35,479 bases of DNA from Candidatus Thorarchaeota archaeon (lineage in GTDB: Archaea; Asgardarchaeota; Thorarchaeia; Thorarchaeales; Thorarchaeaceae), in the NCBI GenBank assembly GCA_016839245.1, contig JAEOUN010000071.1, positions 1 through 35,479 on the forward strand, given 5' to 3'. A model generated the notes under the pieces. It had not been told where the DNA came from. It saw nothing but the letters and a program-made list of their open reading frames with translations, and made no database searches. Both the position numbers and the translations under genes were made by a program. This document shows positions 23,845 to 32,653 of this stretch, one piece after another (within the stretch, counting starts at the first letter, position 1; the number at the start of each line of letters is the position of its first letter).

Positions 23845-24678
23845 TTATGTCCTCTCAGGAGTTAACATAGGAATATCAACACGTATACCAGGTCTCGGAA
23901 GTGAGCAAGCATACACTTTCTCTAATCTGACATACCCCCAAGATTCATCGATAATATGAAAAGAACCTTTCATTTGAAAAGCAGCGGGTTCGAGTGATAC
24001 TAGAGAGATAGCAACCTTCTGTTTCTCATAGAGATCATAACCACGAAGCTTTTCTTGAGTTCGCTTTACTACGATTGTATTACTAGAAACTGGAAGCATA
24101 CCAAACTCAGGAAATGCTGCTGGGTAATCATCCGAATCAATGAACGCCACAGCTTTTACAGCAGCCATTTGAGAGAAGATATTCAGTATATTCTTGGGCA
24201 TATTTCCTTCTACAGTTTCAACAAGTGGTACTTTTCTCTTTGCAAATCTGGTTTTAATAAAGGATGATAGCACAGATAATTTGGAGATGGGGTATCTATC
24301 ACTTGATGAGATTGCTTCAGCTACACCTGCACCTCGAGCATTTGTATATTGATTGTATCTGAATAGTGGTGTCTGAGCGACAAACTCGTATATCTCATCA
24401 TTGCGATGAAATGTTTCAAAATTCGCTTTAATTAACCAGCTATCCAAATTCATTTTCATTACAAGGAGTGACATCTGGAAATTACCTTGATTCAAGTTCG
24501 CCCGACTCTTATTCGTCAAGAAATCACCATAGACCAGAGTATTTCCTTTATACACATTCCAAGTCATCACGAGAGCAATATTTGGTTCATTATTCGAGTC
24601 TTTAGTAACCATGAATTTAGGCGTTTCAAAGATATTCAGTGCGTCAACAAGTTCATTTGATAGAATATTAGCATCCAC
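23845..24678 (-). CDS. FMN-binding split-barrel-like protein of the glycyl-radical operon
   Basis: This 277-residue soluble protein has an N-terminal region (about 15-110) that resembles pyridoxamine-phosphate-oxidase-like FMN split barrels: a strand-rich start (IALVMTWNVYKGNTLVYG), DFLTNKSRANLNQ, and an FVAQTPLFRYNQYTNARGAG segment. The last 160 residues match nothing I recognise. The frame is open to 24702, but AGGAGG at 24688-24693 is 9 nt before GTG 24678, giving an 11-nt overlap with the activase gene and thus translational coupling. Its role with the radical enzyme is unknown; a redox or flavin function is inference. Family assignment is moderate. Confidence 0.6.
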   Translation of the reverse strand: MDANILSNELVDALNIFETPKFMVTKDSNNEPNIALVMTWNVYKGNTLVYGDFLTNKSRANLNQGNFQMSLLVMKMNLDSWLIKANFETFHRNDEIYEFVAQTPLFRYNQYTNARGAGVAEAISSSDRYPISKLSVLSSFIKTRFAKRKVPLVETVEGNMPKNILNIFSQMAAVKAVAFIDSDDYPAAFPEFGMLPVSSNTIVVKRTQEKLRGYDLYEKQKVAISLVSLEPAAFQMKGSFHIIDESWGYVRLEKVYACSLPRPGIRVDIPMLTPERT

Positions 24679-25645
24679 AGGGTTTAACCTCCTGATTATC
24701 AATTGTTTTGATCGTTCCAGTATCTTTTGTCATTCCAGACCATTGAACGTGTACTATACCCTCAGATCGTGCAATGTCTGCCAATGTTTCCATTTTTTCT
24801 TTAGAAATTAGTTCAGCGTTCTTCAGAGGATATTCAAGGCCAAAAAGGGCGTATTTCTCCGTGCACATTCGATTGAATGCAAGAAGATCGTATCTCTCAA
24901 CATGTGGCATTTGATTGATTATGAATTTAGAGATAGCCTTAATGTTATTCGGATCATCTGTATACCCAGGAATTATAGGAGTTCGAATCCATACCGGTTT
25001 TCCACTATCAGCTACTAACTTTGCATTCTCAAGAACACGTTCAAGTGGTACACCAGTGCATTCCTTATGTTTTTCAGAATCCATTATCTTAAGATCATAG
25101 AGAACGAGATCGATATACGGGAGTATATCTAGTAATATTTTCTCGCTGCAATATCCGCATGTATCGAGAGCAACATGAATATCATGGTTCTTTAGTCCTC
25201 TAGCCACATCAATTGCGAAAGTCGATTGGTAGGTAGCCTCTCCACCGGAAAGGGTTACACCTCCATTTGATGTCTTGAAGAAGATATGGTCTCGAAGAAG
25301 CTCTTCGATTAGTTCATCAGATCTTCTGATATTACCCATGACTTTCATGGCACCTGTTGGGCATACATCTTCACAAGTACCACAAGCTTTGCATTTAGAA
25401 TGGTCAATTTTCATTCCATCAGCAGTTAATTCTAACGCGGACTCAGGACAAGAGCGAACGCATGCTTGATCTCCAATACATTTGACTGCATACCAAACAG
25501 TTTGTGGATTTGGATCAATGGTCTCGATATTATGGCACCATACACAACTCAGGGGACATCCCTTGAAGAAGACGGTTGTCCGAATACCGGGACCATCCTC
25601 AGTAGAACACCGTTGAATATTTGTAATAATGCCTGTCGTTGTCAT
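24668..25645 (-). CDS. Glycyl-radical-enzyme activase (radical SAM)
   Basis: The protein has 325 residues. The radical-SAM cluster motif CPLSCVWC (C30, C34, C37) follows DGPGIRTTVFFKGC, diagnostic of activating enzymes of glycyl radical enzymes. A two-cluster ferredoxin insert comes next: KCIGDQACVRSCP (56-67) and CKACGTCEDVCP (85-96). In the first motif the second cysteine is Asp59, as in the CxxD ferredoxins of Pyrococcus. GGVTLSGGEATYQ (the SAM-binding GGE) and the later DLVLYDLKIMD and PIIPGYTDD motifs are conserved. It installs the glycyl radical on the adjacent enzyme using SAM. Its ATG shares one base with the TAA of the enzyme gene (TAATG), so the two are translationally coupled. Confidence 0.93.
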   Translation of the reverse strand: MTTTGIITNIQRCSTEDGPGIRTTVFFKGCPLSCVWCHNIETIDPNPQTVWYAVKCIGDQACVRSCPESALELTADGMKIDHSKCKACGTCEDVCPTGAMKVMGNIRRSDELIEELLRDHIFFKTSNGGVTLSGGEATYQSTFAIDVARGLKNHDIHVALDTCGYCSEKILLDILPYIDLVLYDLKIMDSEKHKECTGVPLERVLENAKLVADSGKPVWIRTPIIPGYTDDPNNIKAISKFIINQMPHVERYDLLAFNRMCTEKYALFGLEYPLKNAELISKEKMETLADIARSEGIVHVQWSGMTKDTGTIKTIDNQEVKPCGC

Positions 25646-28086
25646 TAGAGACTATGCTCCGTTCTTGTGATAATCTCTTCTTGTAATTCTCTACCAATTT
25701 GAGTGAAGAATGCGTTGTAGCCAGTGACTCGGACCATTAGATTAGAATAAGCGTCTGGATTCTTTTGAGCATCGCGTAATGTCGCGGCATCAATTATGTT
25801 AATCTGGAGTGCGGTTCCGCCAACTTCATTATAGGCTCGTAACAACGAAGTAAGTTTCTCAATGTGTTCAGGAGTCTTAACCATAGAGGGACTCAGGGTA
25901 ATAGTATGACTCGCTCCATTGGGAACTGTTTCAAGACCAATCTTTCCAACAGAACGGATTGAAGCAGTTGGACCCTTGGAATCCATTCCTTGAACAGCAC
26001 CAACACCACCAGACAAAAACTCGCCACGCCTCCGTCCATCGGGAGTTGCAGCTGTTAGAGGAGCAAGTGGAATGAAATAGTTCCAAGAGAGGTATCCAGC
26101 GCGATACCTTCTGTTTGTATAGTGATTCCTATATTTGAAGGCCTCTTTAGCCCAAAACATTGAGAGTTCACGAGCGATATTATCTGCAAAATCATTATCA
26201 TTTCCGAACTTTGGTGCCTTGGTTCTAAGAAGCTGACGAAGTTCCTCAAATCCCTCATAATTTGCTTCCAATGCTGTTAACAGTTCTGACATGGAAATCC
26301 GCTTCTCATCATAGACCATCTTCTTCACTGCAGCAACAGAATCAGCCAATGTGGCAATACCCATTCCTTCAAGTGTATTGAAGTTCCAATCGGTTCCACC
26401 TTGATTTACGTCTTTGCCTCTCATTGCGCAACCATCCATAAGAGCACTCAGATATGGGATTGGTTGGTACTTGGCTCTAATCGTGTCTGCCATGTTTCCA
26501 CATTGTGTGAGTAAACGTATCATTTCCATTAGTTGCTGCTTTACTGCATCAAGAAACATCTCATATGTTATGAACTTTCGAGGATTGCCGGTCTTAATTC
26601 CAATCTGCTTTCCTGTCGCTTGATCCTTTCCGTCATTCAATGCAAATTCAATGGCCTTTACAAGATTCATATTGACGTCAACAGTGTCAGAACGGTCATT
26701 GCCTTGCATTGTATTCTCTAAACACCCAACTATTCCATAATCCCAAGCTTCTTCACGAGGTACTCCTTGCCAGACAAGTCCATCGATGCTGTGTTCATCA
26801 AAATTGATGAGGAAGGGCGATCCTTGCGCTTTTGCTATTAATTCAGAGACACGAATCAAAAAATCTTGAGGAGTGTTTCTATGTACACGAATGTTTGGTT
26901 TTGGTTCCAATAGATTCAATTCTTCTATAACATCAAGTGCAAGCCAAGTCAAATCGTTTGTCAAATCCACACCATTAGGACCGCAACCGCTTAATGTTAT
27001 GAGTTGCCCAAAGCTTGAATTAATACCTTGGTTTATCCCAAGCCTTCCTTGAAAATCATAGACATAATTATGCTTAATCCAATAACATTCCATAAGCTCC
27101 TTTGCTTCGTCCCGACTGAGTGCCCCTGTTTCTATATCTCTTTTGAAGAAAGGATACATGTATTGATCCCACCTTCCGTGAGATAATCCAGCACCTGGAT
27201 AAGACTCAGCAGCCATGATCAACATATGTGTTATCCATAATGATTGAAGTGCCTCCCAAAAACTCGTAGGAGCCTCCCAAGGAACTTTCTCACAAATCTC
27301 TGCAATATTGAGTAATTCTTTTTTACGTTGATTATTGTCTTCTTGATCCGCCAATTCTCTTGCTTTTCTGGCATAACGGTAGCTGAGGTCTCTTGCAGTT
27401 TCACAGCTGAGAATTAAAGCTTCAACAAATTCCTTATGTTCAAGACTGATATCCTTCTGAAGGATTTCTTGATATTCTTCAGCAATTCCTCTAAGCCCAA
27501 CACGCATTACTTTTGCATAATTTGGAATCAAATGGCCGGGAATAGATGCAGCAGTGCCAACACCTAGTGTATTGAGTCGTGACGCCTCCTTAAACCATCG
27601 TTTCATCTCTTTATTTCTTGCAGCGCTTTCGCTCTTATTGAGAGACTTCGATAGTGCTGTATTGAAATTAAAGCCGACAATTAATTCACCATCAAGAATA
27701 ATGACAGGCATGTATTTTGTCATAACTTCATGAAAGAAAATAGCACGTCTTTTTGCTAGACCATATTCCCAGTAATCTTCAGGAAGTTCAACCCTTACAG
27801 CCATTGCTTTGAGAGTCTGGCTGATGGACGGAAAGAATGGGTATATTGCAGGCTCATTTGCCCAGTCAGGGATTGAATAGACTTCATCCCAATCAGTACC
27901 TGTAGTAAAAGAATATGGCTCATTTGTTTCATTTCGTTTATGAAAAGAATAGAAGTGAGTCCTGAGTTTCTGGATTCTATCAGAGAGGTTTTCAGATGGT
28001 GACCAGATATCAATGAGAGGAGTCTTGTCTTCGTTTATGGTCAAAGAATCAACACCACCGTTGAAATGCACAATCTGAATTGACAT
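25645..28086 (-). CDS. Glycyl radical enzyme (PFL-like), subgroup unassigned
   Basis: This 813-residue oxygen-sensitive enzyme of the pyruvate-formate-lyase superfamily has the C-terminal radical motif VRVTGYNAFF with Gly789. The active-site cysteine loop reads GIVGCLENTMQGND, with Cys455 and Glu457. A Glu two residues after the Cys is found in dehydratases, C-N/C-S lyases and 4-hydroxyphenylacetate decarboxylase, not in pyruvate formate-lyase. The usual 'GCVEP' is GCLEN here, so substrate class cannot be assigned. No microcompartment shell genes and no small decarboxylase subunit are nearby. A TATA-like TTTATATTT about 35 nt upstream on the minus strand predicts a short leader. It heads the three-gene operon with the activase and the split-barrel protein. 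Confidence 0.92.
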   Translation of the reverse strand: MSIQIVHFNGGVDSLTINEDKTPLIDIWSPSENLSDRIQKLRTHFYSFHKRNETNEPYSFTTGTDWDEVYSIPDWANEPAIYPFFPSISQTLKAMAVRVELPEDYWEYGLAKRRAIFFHEVMTKYMPVIILDGELIVGFNFNTALSKSLNKSESAARNKEMKRWFKEASRLNTLGVGTAASIPGHLIPNYAKVMRVGLRGIAEEYQEILQKDISLEHKEFVEALILSCETARDLSYRYARKARELADQEDNNQRKKELLNIAEICEKVPWEAPTSFWEALQSLWITHMLIMAAESYPGAGLSHGRWDQYMYPFFKRDIETGALSRDEAKELMECYWIKHNYVYDFQGRLGINQGINSSFGQLITLSGCGPNGVDLTNDLTWLALDVIEELNLLEPKPNIRVHRNTPQDFLIRVSELIAKAQGSPFLINFDEHSIDGLVWQGVPREEAWDYGIVGCLENTMQGNDRSDTVDVNMNLVKAIEFALNDGKDQATGKQIGIKTGNPRKFITYEMFLDAVKQQLMEMIRLLTQCGNMADTIRAKYQPIPYLSALMDGCAMRGKDVNQGGTDWNFNTLEGMGIATLADSVAAVKKMVYDEKRISMSELLTALEANYEGFEELRQLLRTKAPKFGNDNDFADNIARELSMFWAKEAFKYRNHYTNRRYRAGYLSWNYFIPLAPLTAATPDGRRRGEFLSGGVGAVQGMDSKGPTASIRSVGKIGLETVPNGASHTITLSPSMVKTPEHIEKLTSLLRAYNEVGGTALQINIIDAATLRDAQKNPDAYSNLMVRVTGYNAFFTQIGRELQEEIITRTEHSL

Positions 28087-28182
28087 CGTATCTTAAAAGC
28101 TTACATATTCTCATAAGAAATATAAAATTTAATTAAGAAAAGATAAATACCTGATTTCGAGCTGGTTGCTGGAGGAGTGTTA

Positions 28183-28422
28183 TTGACAGAAGATAACAAA
28201 AAAGAGGATCTAGGTCTTGCTTCGTTCAAAGCTAATTTTACAATAGGATTATCACTACTAATTTGGTCTCTTGCAGGTATAGCATTTGAGGCTTCAACAA
28301 CAGGTTTCACTGTTGCTAGTTGGAGTGTTATTTTTGCATTTGCTTTTCCGCCACTGGGAGCTTATATGGTAATTAGTAGCTTCATTGATATTCAAAGAGT
28401 TCTTCAAAAAGAACAACAATAA
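28183..28422 (+). CDS. Small two-TM membrane protein
   Basis: The product is 79 residues with two hydrophobic segments (about 18-38 and 45-66), short polar ends and an EKEQQ-like C-terminus. I recognise no family. The start is TTG 28183, with GGAGG at 28171-28175 (7 nt); a GTG at 28177 is too close to the binding site. It is divergent from the glycyl-radical operon across about 95 nt. Confidence 0.6.
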   Translation: MTEDNKKEDLGLASFKANFTIGLSLLIWSLAGIAFEASTTGFTVASWSVIFAFAFPPLGAYMVISSFIDIQRVLQKEQQ

Positions 28423-28535
28423 TTAATCATGTTCACTTGTACGACTGTGTAACTGGCGCTACGCTTAAAAGCAGTGTATTTTCTGTGCCTTCATCCGCCC
28501 GATAAGAGATTACTGGGTGTTAGGAAGGCACCAGA

Positions 28536-30695
28536 ATGAGAAGAACAAGTAGAATACTGGCATTCGTGTTTGCCGCATTGATGATACTGGGTAGCACTCA
28601 AATCCAAACTATTACATCTAGTTTCAATAATAATCAACCTCTGAGTGCCTCAAACAACATTCTGAAGACAACAGCTTACGATTCACCTAATATCACTGCA
28701 ATTGTACTCAGTCCTGATAATGGAACAGCAGTTTCATCAACCTTTGATATTAGTCTTAATATGACCTCAGATTTTACCAGTCTTAATCTCACGCTCTTCA
28801 TCGATGATGCCATCAATCCATCCTACAATAAAACAACAATCGTTGCTGGCCCAAGTTGGGTACAAGATATCACTGTCAACTCAGCGTCTCTCGGAGAAAC
28901 ATGGCATAACTTCACAATTCTCTTCGAAAATCTTGCCGAGAAAGAATCAGTGTATCTTCTCTACTATGTAAATAATGTTCAACCGGATTTCGAGTATACT
29001 CTTTATAATCCAGCAAATGGAACAACCATTAGTAGCATTATCAGCATTGATCTTAACATTGTCTCCGATTATGATCTGTTTAATGTCGTAGTGTTTGTTG
29101 ATGGAGAGGTAGAATCAACAGATTGGATTGGAACTGGAAATGTGAGCATCATAATTGATACGAGTACTCTCATTGAAGGGAATGACAACTTCACATTGTT
29201 GTTTCAATATGATGAATTACAAGTGCATTTCGATTATTCGATATATTTGGTCTACACAGTGGACAATGATGGTGTCCCAATAACAATAGGTCACTTGTCA
29301 CCTGCAAACCAGACAGAGGTTTCAGGCACTTTTGATCTGATACTTCTTATTGGATCCAACTATGAACCTCTCAATTTCACGCTCTATGTCAACGGTGAAA
29401 TATCACAATACAACAAGACATCAATTGGTATTAAGCAGCAATCCATTTCAATCAACACATTACCTTTCGATGAAGGATTGGCTAACTTCATACTTCTCTT
29501 TGAATACAATGTAACTGGAGAGAATGCTGTTGCACAATACCACTTAGTATTCACAATCAATAATCATGGCAAGCCATTAGTTGTCTTCATTGCTCCAAGT
29601 GAAGAGTCGGTCATAACAGGTTTGGCTGATTTATGGTTAAACATAACAAGTGGCCACCCAGATCTATTTCTAAATATAACAGTTGATGGAAATATTGACA
29701 ATGATTACAATGCCACACCAATTGTATCTGGAGCAGCTAATTACACATTAAATACTAGTAAATACGAAAATGGTCACCACTTAATAGCTATTACAGCATT
29801 CACAGGAGAAGGAGAATTAAGAACTGTAGAAAGGACTTTCATATTTCTAGACTATGTTCGAATCTGGATTACAGGTGTAACAAGCCACGATAGAATCTTT
29901 GGTGATGCTCAAATCATTGTTCGAATGGAATCTGCCTATGCTAATGCCACAGCTTCATTATATGTTGATGATGTATTGACCACAGATGCATATAATGTCA
30001 CAATAGTTTCCGGGAATAATCCACTCATATTTGATACTACTCTCTTTTCAGAGGGAGAACATGTTGTAAAAATCGTTGCATATGATGGATATGGTCACTC
30101 TTGGACTGCTTCAATGATTCTCGATATTGACAACAAAGGCACACCAACAATTCAATTCATTACAAGAGATGTAGTTGTAGTTGGTCTTGCTACTTTTCAA
30201 ATTGATGTTAAATCAGATTGGGATGAATTAATCGTTGCAGTCTACGTCGATGATGATGTTGTACCTAATCTGAACAATGTGTCAGTTGATGTATCATCTG
30301 GGACTTATTCATTCCAGATTGATGTAGGCAACTACGCAAAATCAGAATACACTGTGCGTGTTGTGATGACTACTCCTGAAGGAGATTCAGCTGAAGCTAG
30401 TCGACTGTTTGGTTTCGCATCAATTCGCATTGAAGAAATAATTAGTATGGGAATTCTAGTAGGTCTTGTATTACTCATCCCATTGTATCGATGGAAGAAA
30501 AGCGGCCAATCATTAAAGATAGTATTCATTGTTGATTTGATTTTTGTAGGTGTTGTAGCAGCAGCATTCCTATTATTAGGAATCAATACCATACCATTCC
30601 TCACATGGCATATCAATCTAGCAAGTATCTGGGCAATTGGTGGAATCCTAGTATTCACAAATTATGCTCTACCGTTTCTGACAGAGGAGTCATGA
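28536..30695 (+). CDS. Large surface protein with Ig-like repeats and three C-terminal TM helices
   Basis: The protein has 719 residues. A signal peptide (MRRTSRILAFVFAALMILG) is followed by about six beta-sandwich repeats of roughly 90-100 residues. Each starts with a P-x-N-G/E-x-x-V-S/T-x-x-F/A-D-x-x-L-x-x-x-S pattern (SPDNGTAVSSTFDISLN, NPANGTTISSIISIDLN, SPANQTEVSGTFDLILL, APSEESVITGLADLWLN) and ends near YxVNN/FTINN. It is rich in N-x-S/T sequons, so it is likely a glycosylated external protein. Unlike single-anchor surface proteins it ends in three hydrophobic segments (about 628-646, 654-676, 684-705). Adhesion or envelope structure is inference. GGAAGG 7 nt upstream supports ATG 28536; CTTAAAAG at about 28463-28470 may be the TATA box. 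Confidence 0.8.
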   Translation: MRRTSRILAFVFAALMILGSTQIQTITSSFNNNQPLSASNNILKTTAYDSPNITAIVLSPDNGTAVSSTFDISLNMTSDFTSLNLTLFIDDAINPSYNKTTIVAGPSWVQDITVNSASLGETWHNFTILFENLAEKESVYLLYYVNNVQPDFEYTLYNPANGTTISSIISIDLNIVSDYDLFNVVVFVDGEVESTDWIGTGNVSIIIDTSTLIEGNDNFTLLFQYDELQVHFDYSIYLVYTVDNDGVPITIGHLSPANQTEVSGTFDLILLIGSNYEPLNFTLYVNGEISQYNKTSIGIKQQSISINTLPFDEGLANFILLFEYNVTGENAVAQYHLVFTINNHGKPLVVFIAPSEESVITGLADLWLNITSGHPDLFLNITVDGNIDNDYNATPIVSGAANYTLNTSKYENGHHLIAITAFTGEGELRTVERTFIFLDYVRIWITGVTSHDRIFGDAQIIVRMESAYANATASLYVDDVLTTDAYNVTIVSGNNPLIFDTTLFSEGEHVVKIVAYDGYGHSWTASMILDIDNKGTPTIQFITRDVVVVGLATFQIDVKSDWDELIVAVYVDDDVVPNLNNVSVDVSSGTYSFQIDVGNYAKSEYTVRVVMTTPEGDSAEASRLFGFASIRIEEIISMGILVGLVLLIPLYRWKKSGQSLKIVFIVDLIFVGVVAAAFLLLGINTIPFLTWHINLASIWAIGGILVFTNYALPFLTEES

Positions 30696-30709
30696 ATTTG
30701 TGCTATTCG

Positions 30710-31573
30710 TCACAATAACTTCGTAACAGGAATATCTGTCGATAACTCAGAGGACCATTTAGCAATTGAAGTAAACAAGCTTTGATGGTCCTTTGGGATC
30801 TTTGTTTCTACAGTCTTCACTTTCCAAGATGATGCTACTCTAACAGTTCGAGATATCACTGTGTCAATATGTTCAAAGCCGAGTTTTGTAACATCTACGA
30901 CAAATATCGCTGAATTTGCATCCCGTTTGGCAATTGCACCTACGCCCAATAGTTTTTCATTCTCACTAAATTCGAGTAGATTGCCACGAATATTACTGTC
31001 GATGATTTCTCCTGCGAGCTCTGCTAATGCTCCAGGATATGAAAAATTAGAGAATCTCATTGATTTCGGCAATTTCCCAGAACCATCTATTTTATTCATT
31101 TTGACTTGACTGCTTTTCTTGATCGGAATTTTAGCAAGTTGAGTCTTTAAATTAAGAATTGATCCTCGTGCAAAGTAATTTACTTTCATCCAATAGTTGT
31201 ATGCTGCTGGAGGAGTTGTTGCAATGACTCTTACAACCTTCCTCTTTTTCATCACTGCTTCAGCTGCTCTCGTAAGTTGAGTTCCAATTGTACTCTTTTG
31301 AAATCGAACATCAACATCGAGATTTCTGATTATTCCAAACCTGCCTGCTAGAGGATTCTTTTCAATTCGAAAAACAATCTCACCAACGACTTTGGCATCT
31401 TGTTCAGCTACCAACCAGCCCCACTTTTCAAAAGCGACACCACGATGTTCGTGTTTTATTTGTTCAGTTGTTGTATATCCACCTTCTCTCATCCGATAGA
31501 ACCATCGTGTCCCCTGATATACTTCTAATAGGTCACTGCAGTCCTTCATCTTGCCGGTTCGTATTGTGACCAT
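30710..31573 (-). CDS. GNAT-family protein with N-terminal and probable C-terminal acetyltransferase halves
   Basis: The protein has 287 residues. The first 145 or so form a GNAT fold (WGWLVAEQDAKVVGEIVFRIE, then NLDVDVRFQKSTIGTQLTRAAE, where the CoA loop is degenerate: FQKSTIG in place of RGxGxG). The second half has a similar strand pattern (LLGVGAIAKRDANSAIFVVDV, then a helix and VKTVETKIP), suggesting a degenerate second GNAT domain. The substrate is unknown. The frame is open to 31630, but the ATG at 31573 (MVTIRTGK) has GTGAGG 9 nt upstream and begins at the usual GNAT first strand. It converges on the surface-protein gene. Confidence 0.75.
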   Translation of the reverse strand: MVTIRTGKMKDCSDLLEVYQGTRWFYRMREGGYTTTEQIKHEHRGVAFEKWGWLVAEQDAKVVGEIVFRIEKNPLAGRFGIIRNLDVDVRFQKSTIGTQLTRAAEAVMKKRKVVRVIATTPPAAYNYWMKVNYFARGSILNLKTQLAKIPIKKSSQVKMNKIDGSGKLPKSMRFSNFSYPGALAELAGEIIDSNIRGNLLEFSENEKLLGVGAIAKRDANSAIFVVDVTKLGFEHIDTVISRTVRVASSWKVKTVETKIPKDHQSLFTSIAKWSSELSTDIPVTKLL

Positions 31574-31642
31574 AGGTAACTTCCTCACATAGTGATATAT
31601 TAACCCAATAAAGACAGTAAAATAAAACAATGTAAGACACTA

Positions 31643-32572
31643 TTATGATTCGAGCTGATCACATAACTGAATGCAACGTGCACTCAAATCTGTTGCATTA
31701 GAACCAAAAAGGTAGAGAATGGGTTCAACCCCGAATCCGCCAGGGACATGAATTGCTGGATGTTTCAGATTTTTCTTAAGCATTTGTTCTTTTTTCAAGA
31801 CATCTATGATTTTATCAGCCTCATTGGTAGATTCATTCATTGAGATCACTTGAAATCCACATGTTTTTGCTTCTTCGACAACTTCAGCCCTACCACTAAT
31901 ACACAAACAAGAACATATGTTTGAAATTTGTGATTTTACAAACATGAGTAGCTTTGCTGTGTGTTGCGAGGCTCCAAACTGAGGGCTTACTAAAGTATGT
32001 GCTTTGCCATTTACTAGTGTTATTCTGCCAGGAATTCCAGCTACTTCATTAATACTTGTAGCATTGGCTTCAGCCATCACAAGATTTGCTCGCACCTGAG
32101 GCATTACAAGCTGAAAAGCATCACTAGACTCAATTAGAAGAATAGCATCATGCATATCTGTGAGAACCTCAGCTCTTGTTGTCAGTGTCTTATCCTGACC
32201 ACCTAAGAGTTGATTGCATATTTGGCAATTTGCTATTTTTAGGGAGGGGATGTTATTCTTGTGCAATTTGCAAAGAGTGGAGCCAAGTCGAGATTTCATG
32301 CAAGCAGAACAAATCTCTAGAACTATCTTATCAGATGAAGGAGTAGAAGAAGTAACAAGTTTCACAAGTTTGGGAACAACCTGACTTGCTTCAAGCGAGA
32401 GATACACTCTATCATCGGGCAGAGAGAGATATTTGCTCACTGCCGCCTGAGTTAGATCCATCTTGTCTGCAATCTCATTTTGAGAAAGACCAATTTCTTT
32501 GAGTTCACGAGCAACCTTTGCACGTAATGCAGGTAGGAACTCTCGTTGAACTAATTCACATGGCGGTCTCAT
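31643..32572 (-). CDS. thiR: ThiR-like transcriptional regulator (HTH, zinc motif, ThiN domain)
   Basis: The protein has 309 residues. The N-terminal helix-turn-helix (about 14-50) includes LKEIGLSQNEIADKMDLTQA. A cysteine cluster follows (C88xxC91, C101, C116xxC119), probably a zinc site. The C-terminal ThiN domain (about 145-305) shows VRANLVMAEANA, VAGIPGRI, FGASQHTAKLLM and the final PGGFGVEPILYLFG block. ThiN domains bind thiamine phosphate; when fused to an HTH they form the archaeal ThiR regulator of thiamine genes. The divergent neighbours are a ThiB-ThiP-ThiQ transporter, which strongly supports this assignment. A TATATA centred 23 nt before ATG 32572 suggests a leaderless start; GGAG about 10 nt upstream is an alternative. 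Confidence 0.87.
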   Translation of the reverse strand: MRPPCELVQREFLPALRAKVARELKEIGLSQNEIADKMDLTQAAVSKYLSLPDDRVYLSLEASQVVPKLVKLVTSSTPSSDKIVLEICSACMKSRLGSTLCKLHKNNIPSLKIANCQICNQLLGGQDKTLTTRAEVLTDMHDAILLIESSDAFQLVMPQVRANLVMAEANATSINEVAGIPGRITLVNGKAHTLVSPQFGASQHTAKLLMFVKSQISNICSCLCISGRAEVVEEAKTCGFQVISMNESTNEADKIIDVLKKEQMLKKNLKHPAIHVPGGFGVEPILYLFGSNATDLSARCIQLCDQLES

Positions 32573-32653
32573 AAATCAGGACTCCAGAAGGTATATATTC
32601 AACAGCATCTTATAACATTGTTGTATAACACTATAATAATTTGAAGTGATGTC
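32573..32653. promoter_or_regulatory. Divergent thiR-thiB promoter region with candidate ThiR operator
   Basis: The 81-nt gap holds a TATATA (32592-32597) serving thiR on the minus strand and a TATAACA (32624-32630) centred 27 nt before the thiB start on the plus strand. An imperfect dyad, TATAACA-TTG-TTGTATA (32611-32627), and a direct repeat of TATAACA (32611-32617 and 32624-32630) overlap the thiB promoter. They are the best candidates for the ThiR site. Confidence 0.5.

Noticed and set aside
24981..24990. GTTCGAATCC, a tRNA T-loop-like string
   Set aside because: It lies inside the conserved activase coding sequence on the other strand, and no acceptor or anticodon stem can be formed around it.
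25645..28086. Glycyl radical enzyme as pyruvate formate-lyase or as an alkyl/benzylsuccinate synthase
   Set aside because: Pyruvate formate-lyase has adjacent cysteines and lacks the Glu at Cys+2 seen here. I see no diagnostic feature of the succinate synthases and no associated small subunits, so I left the substrate open.
31643..32572. ThiN protein as a thiamine-phosphate synthase enzyme
   Set aside because: The ThiN domain is fused to an HTH and faces a transporter rather than biosynthetic genes, so a regulator is the better reading. Residual catalysis cannot be excluded from sequence alone.
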